This document shows positions 6,452 through 13,688 of a DNA stretch of 13,688 nucleotides, piece after piece. The first letter of the stretch is position 1, and every line of letters begins with the position of its first letter. The DNA lies in the NCBI GenBank assembly GCA_018812385.1, contig JAHJDU010000002.1, forward strand, positions 1 to 13,688, given 5' to 3'. The notes under the pieces are model-generated. The model saw only the letters and a list, made by a program, of their open reading frames with translations, had not been told where the DNA came from and did not search any database. The DNA is from Pseudomonadota bacterium. Its GTDB lineage: Bacteria; Desulfobacterota; Desulfobacteria; Desulfobacterales; Desulfobacteraceae. Both the position numbers and the translations under genes were made by a program.

Positions 6452-8065
6452 TCAGCGTTGCAATTGGTAGCCAGCCTTTTCCCGGTCCCAGGTATCGGAT
6501 GTGACACCCACCTCACGGAGTTTATATTTCTGTACCCTTTCAGTTGGCGTTTTGGGCAAGGAATCCATAAAGCGTAAATAGCGTGGCACCATAAAATAGG
6601 CCATCTTTTTGTTGCAATGGGCAATAAGTTCTTCCGGGGTTACTTTTTTCCCAGGTTTAAGCGTTAGACAAACCATAACATCATCTTCGCCCAAATCTGA
6701 ATGAGCCGGCACAGCAGCAGATTGCAATACCGCAGGGTGCGAGTTGATGACTGCCTCCACTTCATAAGAGGAGATATTTTCTCCCCTACGTCTTAGAGCA
6801 TCCTTCTTGCGATCCACAAAATAGAAAAAACCATCTTCATCTTGCCGCATATAATCGCCGGTGTGAAACCACAAATCTCGCCAAGCTTCAACAGTTTTAT
6901 CCGGCATTTTATAATATTCTAAAAGAATAGAATATGGTTTTAATGGCCGGATAAGTAGTTCACCCATCTCGCCTGTGCCGACTTCCAAGCCGTTGTCATC
7001 TATTAACTTGACCTCATAATCGGGTCTGGGTTTTCCACAGGATCCTGGCCTGCTCTCACTTTGAGAACTCATGAAAGGAAGACCCATCTCACTCATGCCA
7101 TAACATTCCACCAGACGAAGACAAAATCGTTGCTCAAAAGCTTCAAAAAGATCTGGTGGGGCACCGCCGCCAATCATTATTCTAATTGGATTTTGCCCAT
7201 CGTCTGGTTTAGGGTCTGCCTTGTACAGAATCGGCAGAATACTACCGACGTAATTAAATTCCGTGCAACCATAATCTTTGATGTCTTTCCAAAACTGGCT
7301 GGCTGAGAATTTCTCAGCCAAGACCATTTGGGCACCACACATCAATGCCGGCATTGTTGAAAGAACCTGAGCATTTCCATGAAAGAGGGGAAGAGCATTG
7401 TAGAGCTTGTCACCTTCTGTATATTGACCGGCATGGCAGATCACTTCACCCATAAATATAGCATAGTTATGCGGCATGAGTGCACCTTTGGACGGTCCGG
7501 TGGTGCCGGAAGTAAACATAATCGCGAATGGATCAGACCAAATGATCTCAGTTTTTTCATACTGACCATTGTTATCGATAATTAGATGATAATTTCGGAT
7601 CGGTTTTGCCATACTTGGCCATTTTTTGCTTACCTCGTCTAAAACGACGACATTTTCAACACAAGGCAAAGATTTTAGTATTGGCTCCAACCGGTCAAAA
7701 AACTGAGATTCAATAATTATTAGCCGGCAATCTGTTGATTCAACCATATAAGTTAAAAGGCTGCCTCGATGTGCCGTGTTAATGGGTACTTCAATTGCTC
7801 CCAGTTTGCTCAGTCCGAACCAGACAAATAAAAATTCCGGCCGGTTGCCCATCATTATAGCTACTTTGTCTCCCTTTCCGATTCCCATTGCCTGCAGACC
7901 AGAGGCAATTTTGTCGGATTCCTGGTCTAAGTCCTCGTAGCTATATGCCTGGTCTTTGAAAAAGAAGAAATCTCGATTGCCGTATTCATCGACCTTTTGT
8001 TTGAGTACTTGATGAATAACTCGGTCATGTATTATGTCTTGCGCATTGTCGCTTAAATTAATCAT
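6452..8065 (-). CDS. CaiC-like acyl-CoA ligase (AMP-forming)
   Basis: ATP-dependent acid:CoA ligase of 537 residues, closest in pattern to the crotonobetaine/carnitine-CoA ligase (CaiC) group. Motifs, numbered from the start at 8065: P-loop FTSGTTGPSKG (184-194), ECYGMSE (320-326), HTGD (401-404), the A8 region FVDRKKDALRRRGENIS (416-432). In the C-terminal A10 motif the expected Gly-Lys is replaced by Glu-Arg (PTERVQKYKL), so the usual catalytic lysine position is Arg. I chose ATG 8065 because GAGAGG lies six bases upstream; an ATG at 8086 would add seven residues but has no ribosome site. It follows the SDR gene after 93 bases. The true substrate is unknown and need not be carnitine-like. 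Confidence 0.9.
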   Translation of the reverse strand: MINLSDNAQDIIHDRVIHQVLKQKVDEYGNRDFFFFKDQAYSYEDLDQESDKIASGLQAMGIGKGDKVAIMMGNRPEFLFVWFGLSKLGAIEVPINTAHRGSLLTYMVESTDCRLIIIESQFFDRLEPILKSLPCVENVVVLDEVSKKWPSMAKPIRNYHLIIDNNGQYEKTEIIWSDPFAIMFTSGTTGPSKGALMPHNYAIFMGEVICHAGQYTEGDKLYNALPLFHGNAQVLSTMPALMCGAQMVLAEKFSASQFWKDIKDYGCTEFNYVGSILPILYKADPKPDDGQNPIRIMIGGGAPPDLFEAFEQRFCLRLVECYGMSEMGLPFMSSQSESRPGSCGKPRPDYEVKLIDDNGLEVGTGEMGELLIRPLKPYSILLEYYKMPDKTVEAWRDLWFHTGDYMRQDEDGFFYFVDRKKDALRRRGENISSYEVEAVINSHPAVLQSAAVPAHSDLGEDDVMVCLTLKPGKKVTPEELIAHCNKKMAYFMVPRYLRFMDSLPKTPTERVQKYKLREVGVTSDTWDREKAGYQLQR

Positions 8066-8088
8066 TGGCAACCTCTCAACTGACATAT

Positions 8089-8116
8089 AGTATAAAAATT
8101 ACTCTAACTTCTTTAA
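8089..8116 (-). promoter_or_regulatory. Possible internal promoter
   Basis: In the 93-base gap between the SDR and ligase genes, the minus strand reads TTAAAG, 16 bases, TATACT. The -10 is 5/6 to consensus and the -35 is weak. Transcription would begin near 8082, just before the ligase ribosome site at 8072-8077 and after the ATG at 8086, which would agree with the 8065 start. AT-rich spacers produce such matches by chance. Confidence 0.2.
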
Positions 8117-8158
8117 TCAACTTCTCTAAAGTTTTATTAATATGCTGTTAACAAACGT

Positions 8159-8899
8159 TTAGAAACCCTCCATTCCACCGGATATATGGATTACCTGGCG
8201 GGTGATGTATTTGGAATCATCAGAAACTAAAAAAAGAACCGCATTTGCAATGTCACTGATCTCGCCCATTCGCCGCAAAGGGGTCAGCTTTACGATTCTC
8301 TCCACAATTGTTTTATCCAGGGTGTTTGTTCGGGGTGTCTCGATCATACCAGGGGAAATGCAGTTGACGTTGATGTTGTACCGAGCAAGTTCTAATCCTA
8401 TCGCCAGGGTCAGACCGACAACCCCTGACTTTGCAGCTGAATAATTGGCCTGTCCAGCATTGCCCTTGTATGCCATGGAGGTCGTATTGACTATTTTGCC
8501 GTATCTTCGCTCTATCATGTGGGAAGATACTGCTCTGGCGCAGTAAAAACTTCCTTTAAGGTTCAAATCAATGACAAATTCCCATTGCTCATCCGTCATT
8601 GCGGGCAATAGGGCATCTCGGATGTCCCCGGCATTGTTTACCAATATATCAATCTGTCCCCACCTGTCCAGCATTCGGACTACCATTTTATTGACATCAT
8701 CAGACCTTGTCACGTCGGTACCATCGGCAATAGCTTGCCCCCCTTGATGGATAATTGCGTCCACCGTCTTTTGGGCTTCGGTTAAATTTACATCATTAAC
8801 CATTACTTTAGCACCCTCTTGGGCTAATTGCATTGCTGTTCCGCGACCCAAATAGCCGCCGGCCCCTGTAACAATTGCTGTTTTTCCTTCCAATTTCAT
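8159..8899 (-). CDS. Short-chain dehydrogenase/reductase (SDR)
   Basis: Classical SDR of 246 residues with everything needed for NAD(P)-dependent oxidoreduction: TGAGGYLG (11-18) for cofactor binding, NNAG (88-91), and the catalytic tetrad N113, S141, Y153, K157. PG at 183-184 and the ending HISGGMEGF complete the fold. D36 after the second strand favours NAD(H) over NADP(H). It resembles FabG and 3-hydroxyacyl-CoA dehydrogenases of the SDR type. Beside CoA ligases and a thiolase, oxidation of a hydroxyacyl-CoA to a ketoacyl-CoA is the likely job (inference). The ATG has AGGGG five bases upstream and is 29 bases after the LivF stop. Confidence 0.93.
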   Translation of the reverse strand: MKLEGKTAIVTGAGGYLGRGTAMQLAQEGAKVMVNDVNLTEAQKTVDAIIHQGGQAIADGTDVTRSDDVNKMVVRMLDRWGQIDILVNNAGDIRDALLPAMTDEQWEFVIDLNLKGSFYCARAVSSHMIERRYGKIVNTTSMAYKGNAGQANYSAAKSGVVGLTLAIGLELARYNINVNCISPGMIETPRTNTLDKTIVERIVKLTPLRRMGEISDIANAVLFLVSDDSKYITRQVIHISGGMEGF

Positions 8900-8928
8900 A
8901 AAAACCCCTGTCTTTTTGATTTCATTAA

Positions 8929-9642
8929 TTAAGCTCCTAAATACAACTCCTTGACTTCATTGTTTTCCCGAAGATCTTTGCTGTCTCCTTGCAGGATTAT
9001 ACGACCCAGATCTAAAACATAGGCCCGGTCTGAAAATTTCAGAGCCATGCGGGCGTTTTGTTCCGCCAAAAAAATGGTGTTTCCATTTTCTTTGAGCTTT
9101 TGAATAATCCCAAATATCTCTCGAACGACAATAGGTGCAAGGCCGAGGGATGGTTCATCCATTAAAATAGCCTTTGGGCGAGCCATAAGCGCTCTGGCAA
9201 TGGCCAGCATTTGCTGTTCACCACCGGAAAGGGTGCCTGCCGATTGATTGCTCCGTTCTTCTAGCCTGGGAAAGAGTTGAAAAACAGTCTCAAAATCTTT
9301 GCGAATCGCCACTCCTTTTTCTTTTCCAAACCGCAAATATGCACCAAGTCTTAAATTGTCTAAGACCGACATCGGTCCTAAAAGCCGTCGACCTTCAGGC
9401 ACTAATGATATCCCAAGCCGGATAATTTCGGCAGTGGGCATCTTGGTAATCTGCCGGCCCTGAAAAGAAATTTCTCCGGCCTGTTTGCGTAACAGTCCTA
9501 CAATGCTATTCAACAGCGTCGATTTTCCGGCACCGTTATTGCCTATCAGCGCAACAATTTCACCACTATTGACCGAAAGGGAAACCTCTTTAATGGCCTG
9601 AATATTGCCATAAAAAACATCTATATTATTTACTTTAATCAC
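8929..9642 (-). CDS. livF: Branched-chain-type ABC transporter ATPase LivF
   Basis: Cytoplasmic ATPase of 237 residues that pairs with the LivG homologue to power the importer. Walker A is GNNGAGKST (34-42), the ABC signature LSGGEQQ (138-144), and Walker B AILMDEPS (158-165). VPEGRRL at 81-87 is typical of LivF. The start codon is GTG at 9640-9642, placing the first eight bases inside the LivG gene, so translation is probably coupled. It is the last transporter gene. As for the whole cassette, the cargo is unlikely to be simply leucine, given the acyl-CoA genes behind it (inference). Confidence 0.95.
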   Translation of the reverse strand: MIKVNNIDVFYGNIQAIKEVSLSVNSGEIVALIGNNGAGKSTLLNSIVGLLRKQAGEISFQGRQITKMPTAEIIRLGISLVPEGRRLLGPMSVLDNLRLGAYLRFGKEKGVAIRKDFETVFQLFPRLEERSNQSAGTLSGGEQQMLAIARALMARPKAILMDEPSLGLAPIVVREIFGIIQKLKENGNTIFLAEQNARMALKFSDRAYVLDLGRIILQGDSKDLRENNEVKELYLGA

Positions 9643-10402
9643 TTTCTTCTTCTACCCCCAAATAAGCCTCAATTACTTTTGGTGAATTTTGGATCATCTC
9701 TGGATTACCTTCAGCAATCTTGACACCAAAATTCAGTACCACGATCTCATCACAGACACCCATGATAAATTTAATGTGATGTTCAATGACAAGTACCGTA
9801 ATACCCATATCCCGAACCTTGAATAATATACTCTGGAATTGATCGGTCTCTTGATCATTGAGCCCTGAAGTGGGTTCATCGAATAGGATCAATTTGGGTT
9901 CCGTGGCCAACGCACGAGCAACCTCTAAATATCGCTGCTCACCGAGTGACAATGACCTTGCGATACGATCTTTTTTCTCTAACAAACCAAACATATTTAA
10001 GTATTCCAGGGCTTTTTGTCTTATGTTTTTTTCCTCGTTACGGGCGCTAGGAAACCGAAGACCACAAGCAAAAAACTCGGCTGTTGTCTGGCAATGTCTG
10101 CCAAGCATTACATTTTCCCAAACAGTAAGACTTCTGAAAAGATGCGGCTGCTGGAAAGTCCTTGACACCCCCATGCGACAGATGTTTTCTGGGCTCTGGT
10201 GACTGATTTCTTTATCGAACCAGACAATCTTCCCTTTATTGGGAGGAAACACGCCGGTAATAATATTAAAAAGGGTTGTTTTACCGGCACCATTAGGTCC
10301 AATTAGACCCTTGATTGAATTTTCTTTTATCCCAAAACTCACTTGAGACAAAGCAGTCAGCCCTGAAAAATTCTTCGTAACTTCATTGACCTGGAGTATC
10401 AT
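9635..10402 (-). CDS. livG: Branched-chain-type ABC transporter ATPase LivG
   Basis: Second ATPase of the importer, 255 residues. Walker A is GPNGAGKTT (35-43). The signature is LSLGEQ (151-156), with Leu for the usual Gly at the third position, as is common in LivG proteins. Walker B is LILFDEPTSG (171-180). RTFQQPHLF (81-89) and the C-terminal extension ending in IEAYLGVEEESD are typical of LivG. It overlaps the LivM gene by four bases (ATGA) and the LivF gene by eight. Confidence 0.95.
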   Translation of the reverse strand: MILQVNEVTKNFSGLTALSQVSFGIKENSIKGLIGPNGAGKTTLFNIITGVFPPNKGKIVWFDKEISHQSPENICRMGVSRTFQQPHLFRSLTVWENVMLGRHCQTTAEFFACGLRFPSARNEEKNIRQKALEYLNMFGLLEKKDRIARSLSLGEQRYLEVARALATEPKLILFDEPTSGLNDQETDQFQSILFKVRDMGITVLVIEHHIKFIMGVCDEIVVLNFGVKIAEGNPEMIQNSPKVIEAYLGVEEESD

Positions 10403-11445
10403 TGCTCTGAATTCCTTTGCACTAATTTTAATAAGTGTGCGGCTGACGTTTTGAGACTGTGAAAAATACCATTAGGGAAGAAAATCATAATCACAATCAA
10501 TGCAATGCCATATACGGTTCTTTTATATTCTGCAAAAAAGGCTAAATATTCATTGAGATAAGTGATGACCGCTACCCCCAGTATTGCGCCCCAGATCATT
10601 GTATAGCCACCAATGGCAATCACCAGTATTATTTCAACGGCAAACATGATAGAACATACTGCTGGTGATATATATGTGACATAGTGAGCAAATAAGCTGC
10701 CGGCCATTGAAGCGTAAACTGAAGATATGATGAAAAGTTTTATTTTATATTTCCTGACATCGGTTCCAAAAATTGCAGCGACTCCTTCGTCCTCTCTGAT
10801 AGCCCTAAAGGCTCTTCCAATTCGGGAGTTGACAAGGTTTAGGGCAAATAAAAGCAGCAGCAAAGTTACAGGCCATACGAAAAAATAAAAACGCATATCA
10901 GTATCGAAAAGGAAACCGCCCAATGAAATCGCCGGTATTTCAGACAGACCCCGAAGAGCTCCTGTCAACCATCCTAATTCTCTTAACAATACCTCTACAA
11001 TCATGGCGAAACTTAAGGTAGCAATAGCCAAGTAGTGGCCTCTCAGCCGTAAAACCACTACACCGATACCCCAGGCGATAAGAGCGCTTAAACACTGACT
11101 AAGAATAATTGCAATAATGGGATGGAGACCAAATCTTAGGCAGAAAATTGCTGAAGAATAGGCGCCGATGGCGTAAAATGCTGAGTGGGATAAGGACAGC
11201 TGACCCCCATAACCTACCAAGAGACAAAGCCCGAGGGCTACCATGGAGTAAAGCGCAATGAAATTCATTAGAGTCAGATAAAATCCGTCACCCAGCAAAA
11301 GGGGGAGGATCAATACTCCCAGCACAGTAGTCAACCAAGCAATTTTGTCCCAATTCAGATTGGTTGGTATTATGAATGCTTTTGACGGCTGGTTTGACTC
11401 AACTATAGTTGTTGAACTGCTTGAGTGTTTCATTAGGTTAGTCAT
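10399..11445 (-). CDS. livM: Branched-chain-type ABC transporter permease LivM
   Basis: Integral inner-membrane subunit of 348 residues with many hydrophobic segments from about residue 36 on. The first 35 residues are polar and serine-rich. Family marks are LVGYGGQLSLSHSAFYAIGA (76-95) and the cytoplasmic coupling loop around RAIREDEGVAAIFGTD (214-229), which contacts the ATPases. With LivH it forms the channel. Its ATG shares one base with the LivH stop (TAATG) and has no clear ribosome site, so it relies on coupled translation. A second ATG five codons in is possible. Confidence 0.94.
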   Translation of the reverse strand: MTNLMKHSSSSTTIVESNQPSKAFIIPTNLNWDKIAWLTTVLGVLILPLLLGDGFYLTLMNFIALYSMVALGLCLLVGYGGQLSLSHSAFYAIGAYSSAIFCLRFGLHPIIAIILSQCLSALIAWGIGVVVLRLRGHYLAIATLSFAMIVEVLLRELGWLTGALRGLSEIPAISLGGFLFDTDMRFYFFVWPVTLLLLLFALNLVNSRIGRAFRAIREDEGVAAIFGTDVRKYKIKLFIISSVYASMAGSLFAHYVTYISPAVCSIMFAVEIILVIAIGGYTMIWGAILGVAVITYLNEYLAFFAEYKRTVYGIALIVIMIFFPNGIFHSLKTSAAHLLKLVQRNSEQ

Positions 11446-12347
11446 TAGTCTTGAAAAATCTCCACTTCTTCTAGTCCTTCCACTACTCTGGGCCCCATGA
11501 GTCCACGCGGCATAAATAAAAGGACATTTATAATTACAATAAACGTTATCAGTTCCTTTAGTGTGCTGGATATAAATCCTGCGGTAAACGCTTCAAGAAA
11601 TGAAAAGACAAATCCTCCAATTACTGCCCCTGCTACACTTCCCATACCTCCCAGCATGGCCGCTGAAAATCCCTTGATTGCCAGCATCATCCCTCCGGAA
11701 GCACTCATCATGGTCAGAGGGGTGATGACAATTCCAGCCACTGCACCAAGGCCGGCACTCATCGCGAACGAAAGCAGAACCATACGCTTTACTCGAATAC
11801 CCAGAAGGCTGGCAGCTGTTTGATCCAGCGCACAAGCTTTCATTGCTTTCCCATGAATAGTGAACTGGAAAAAAAGCACCAAAACGGTTACCACCAAAGC
11901 AGTCACGCCGATAACCCAAAGTGATTGGGGGGCTATTGAAGCACCCATGATTTTAATTGGCATATCGCCGGAAAAAGGAGGAAATCGACGAACCTGGGAC
12001 TCCCAACCAGTAGCAACCGAACCTGAGATTACAAGTGAGGCTCCAATTGTAATAATCAGCACCGAGATCAATGAAGTGCTTTTACCCGGACGATAAGCTA
12101 CTTTCATAAGTGCCATCCCTACAAGAACTGCAATGGCAATAGAACCAGGGATTGCAACATACAGGGGTTGCTGTAGATCTACATAAATAGCGACCATGGA
12201 CATACCACCTATCATGACGAACTCACCCTGGGCAAAGTTGATTACATTGGTCGAATTATAAATTAAGCAAACTCCCATGGCTACCAAAGCATACATACTG
12301 CCAGTGGATAGTGCAGACATCAAAGTCTGCAAAATGTCTGTTATCAT
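11445..12347 (-). CDS. livH: Branched-chain-type ABC transporter permease LivH
   Basis: Integral inner-membrane subunit of 300 residues. The N-terminal family pattern GSMYALVAMGVCLIYNST (16-33) followed by NFAQGEFVMIGG (37-48) is clear, and the coupling loop is GKAMKACALDQTAASLLGI (166-184). The C-terminal end has the glycine-rich AMLGGMGSVAGAVIGG stretch usual in LivH. AGGAG lies nine bases before the ATG. It begins 101 bases after the binding-protein gene, the largest gap inside the transporter. Confidence 0.95.
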   Translation of the reverse strand: MITDILQTLMSALSTGSMYALVAMGVCLIYNSTNVINFAQGEFVMIGGMSMVAIYVDLQQPLYVAIPGSIAIAVLVGMALMKVAYRPGKSTSLISVLIITIGASLVISGSVATGWESQVRRFPPFSGDMPIKIMGASIAPQSLWVIGVTALVVTVLVLFFQFTIHGKAMKACALDQTAASLLGIRVKRMVLLSFAMSAGLGAVAGIVITPLTMMSASGGMMLAIKGFSAAMLGGMGSVAGAVIGGFVFSFLEAFTAGFISSTLKELITFIVIINVLLFMPRGLMGPRVVEGLEEVEIFQD

Positions 12348-12448
12348 GGATTCAATCTCCTAATCTTGATACCGCCGGGATGATAAGCCCCTGCAGGATC
12401 GAAATATTTTTTTTCAGTTTCGAGGAATGAATACAAATATAAAAATAA
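12348..12448 (-). other. 101-base gap between binding-protein and permease genes
   Basis: No coding potential. It holds a weak 6-bp inverted repeat, TCGAAA/TTTCGA (12399-12423, 13-base loop), the 8-bp palindrome CCTGCAGG, and the LivH ribosome site. Such gaps often let the binding-protein mRNA accumulate above that of the permeases, but this hairpin is too weak to claim that. Confidence 0.3.
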
Positions 12449-13591
12449 TTAAAACATAGGTTTCCAGTCGCCATCGAAAACTTTATAGAGAAGTATGGAA
12501 TCAGCTTCTAACCCAGCGTGGTCATCAGGAGAATAATTAAATATACCCTGCGTTCCTACAAAGTTACTGATTTGCTCAATGGCATCCCGTAATTTAGCCT
12601 TTTCAGTACCACCTTTTTTAAGGGCGGCTACCAAGATATAAAATGCATCATAACCAGTCGCTCCGAACTGATTGGCCGCTTCTCCGAACTTGGACTGGTA
12701 TGCAGCCTGATAGTCCAGACAGACTTTTTTCTGGGGATCAGAATCTGGAAGAGCCGATGCACCATCAAATTTCATGGAAGCAGTCATGTAGCCGTTTGCG
12801 ACATTACCAACGGCTTTAATAAAAGCAGGCGCTAGGGCAGCATGTCCTAAATAGAGAGGTAGTTGCATGCTAAGTTGGTGATAATTAAGTGCAACCACAG
12901 AAGGTGTTCGTTTGGATGACCAGCTAACAACGGCTTGGGCATTTGTATTCTTTATTTTGTTGATGAGCGGTGTCAGATCTGTTTCGTCTCCTGCAAATCT
13001 TTCATCAAAAATGATTTCAATCCCATTTCCGGGAGCTTGAGTCAGAATAGAATCTCGTCCGCCTTCCCCATAACCATCTGAGCTTGAAATTAGAGCTATT
13101 TTATTTATTCCGTTCGCTTTCATATGTTCCATGATTTTCGAAACCACAATGTTATCACCGGATGGAATTTTAAAAATCCATTTCCTTACCGGAGTAACAA
13201 GTCCACTACTGGACGCAAGAAGAATACTCGGCATCTCTTCTTTTTCTAAGATCGGAAGCACTGCCATACCTTCCCAGCTTGAGGTTATACCCACAATGGC
13301 TACCACCTGATCCTTTTTAATCAAACGTTTGACCATATTCACAGCCGTGTCAGGATTCATTTCGGTGTCATAAAAAATGAATTCGATTGGCCGTCCATCT
13401 AAACCGCCTGCTTTGTTAAACTCTTCCGCACACATGATCAGAGTATTTTTTTCCGCTATTCCTGCAAATGCCGCTTTGCCACTCAGAGCTAACGGTGCAC
13501 CAATTTTGATTGGATCCTCTGCTGATGCGAATGATACCAAGGTCAAACTGATCATAATAACAACTGAAATGATAAAAAGTTTTTGTCTCAT
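12449..13591 (-). CDS. Periplasmic substrate-binding protein of a branched-chain-type ABC importer
   Basis: Type I periplasmic binding protein of 380 residues. A Sec signal peptide covers 1-24 (basic MRQK, a hydrophobic stretch, then FASA before E25). There is no lipobox cysteine, so the mature protein is probably free in the periplasm. The mature start, DPIKIGAPLALSGKAAFAG, is the usual opening of LivK/Peripla_BP_6 proteins. GDNIVVSKIM near 147-156 and DETDLTPLINKIK near 208-220 are further family features. This branch includes binders of aromatic and other organic acids as well as amino acids, and the downstream CoA ligases make a carboxylate ligand likely (inference). It is the first gene of the block; the ribosome site AAGGAAGGGG ends four bases before the ATG. 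Confidence 0.94.
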   Translation of the reverse strand: MRQKLFIISVVIMISLTLVSFASAEDPIKIGAPLALSGKAAFAGIAEKNTLIMCAEEFNKAGGLDGRPIEFIFYDTEMNPDTAVNMVKRLIKKDQVVAIVGITSSWEGMAVLPILEKEEMPSILLASSSGLVTPVRKWIFKIPSGDNIVVSKIMEHMKANGINKIALISSSDGYGEGGRDSILTQAPGNGIEIIFDERFAGDETDLTPLINKIKNTNAQAVVSWSSKRTPSVVALNYHQLSMQLPLYLGHAALAPAFIKAVGNVANGYMTASMKFDGASALPDSDPQKKVCLDYQAAYQSKFGEAANQFGATGYDAFYILVAALKKGGTEKAKLRDAIEQISNFVGTQGIFNYSPDDHAGLEADSILLYKVFDGDWKPMF

Positions 13592-13688
13592 AATACCCCT
13601 TCCTTCTTTTTTTGATTAAACGATCCAAATTTCTCCAAACTATTAAATCGATCGATCGATCTAATAGTTTCAACAATTATCGATATAA
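13592..13688 (-). promoter_or_regulatory. Leader and probable promoter of the operon
   Basis: This 97-base stretch upstream of the first gene holds the palindrome at 13637-13670. A possible core promoter on the minus strand is TTGAAA (13668-13673) and TTTAAT (13642-13647), separated by 20 bases, which is longer than the usual 17 for sigma-70. No other hexamer pair is convincing. The promoter may extend past the window edge. Confidence 0.45.
13637..13670. promoter_or_regulatory. 34-bp palindrome, probable operator
   Basis: Arms AAACTATTA and TAATAGTTT flank the self-complementary core ATCGATCGATCGAT. Only one base pair in the 34-bp dyad (13646/13661) breaks symmetry. It lies 46-79 bases before the first start codon and overlaps the possible -10 and part of the possible -35, the position expected for a repressor site. 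The TetR-family protein encoded within the operon is the natural ligand (inference). A partial half-site, ATTAAACGATC (13615-13625), resembles ATTAAATCGATC in the left arm (13642-13653). Confidence 0.65.

Noticed and set aside
13647..13660. ATCG repeats as a simple microsatellite
   Set aside because: They form the exact centre of a 34-bp dyad with non-repetitive matching arms, so an operator explains them better.
1..13688. CRISPR arrays, tRNA/rRNA genes, transposases or insertion-sequence ends
   Set aside because: I found no regularly spaced repeats, no cloverleaf or rRNA-like stretch, and no transposase-like translation. This was by eye, so a degenerate element could be missed.

Overview
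The window is one long block of genes that all read on the minus strand, from about 13590 down to 445. It encodes uptake of a carboxylate-like compound and its breakdown as a CoA thioester. The binding protein has a Sec signal peptide ending in an Ala-x-Ala site and no lipobox cysteine, which points to a Gram-negative bacterium. Base composition is moderately AT-rich by eye, and there are several TTG/GTG starts. A Desulfobacterota-like or other environmental proteobacterial origin would fit, but that is a guess with no marker gene behind it.

Layout in the direction of transcription. (1) 13592-13688 is the leader and probable promoter; it holds a 34-bp near-perfect palindrome (13637-13670), the best operator candidate. 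(2) 13591-8929 is a complete branched-chain-amino-acid-type (HAAT/Liv) ABC importer: periplasmic binding protein, two permeases and two ATPases. The last four genes overlap or abut. (3) 8899-4800 encodes a short-chain dehydrogenase, a CaiC-like acyl-CoA ligase, a zinc-ribbon/OB-fold (DUF35) protein and an SCP-x-type thiolase. (4) 4771-3282 encodes a two-domain VOC (methylmalonyl-CoA-epimerase-like) protein and a TetR-family repressor whose real start is probably TTG at 3866. (5) 3241-445 encodes a second acyl-CoA ligase, a 72-codon chimeric relic (start of an MmgE/PrpD protein fused in frame to a C-terminal piece of an SDR), and an MBL-fold hydrolase of LACTB2 type. (6) 1-444 has no gene I can support.

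How the genes may work together (inference): the importer brings in an organic acid, one or both ligases form the CoA thioester, the SDR oxidises a hydroxyacyl-CoA, and the thiolase with its DUF35 partner cleaves or condenses the ketoacyl-CoA. The VOC and MBL proteins would handle an epimerisation/isomerisation and a thioester or ring hydrolysis. No acyl-CoA dehydrogenase or enoyl-CoA hydratase lies in the window, so the pathway is incomplete here. The TetR protein, of the type that often senses acyl-CoAs, probably controls the whole block through the palindrome. The substrate cannot be read from the sequence.

The points most worth a second look are the palindromic operator candidate, the PrpD/SDR deletion chimera, the Lys-to-Arg change in the A10 motif of the CaiC-like ligase, and the VOC protein with one degenerate half.
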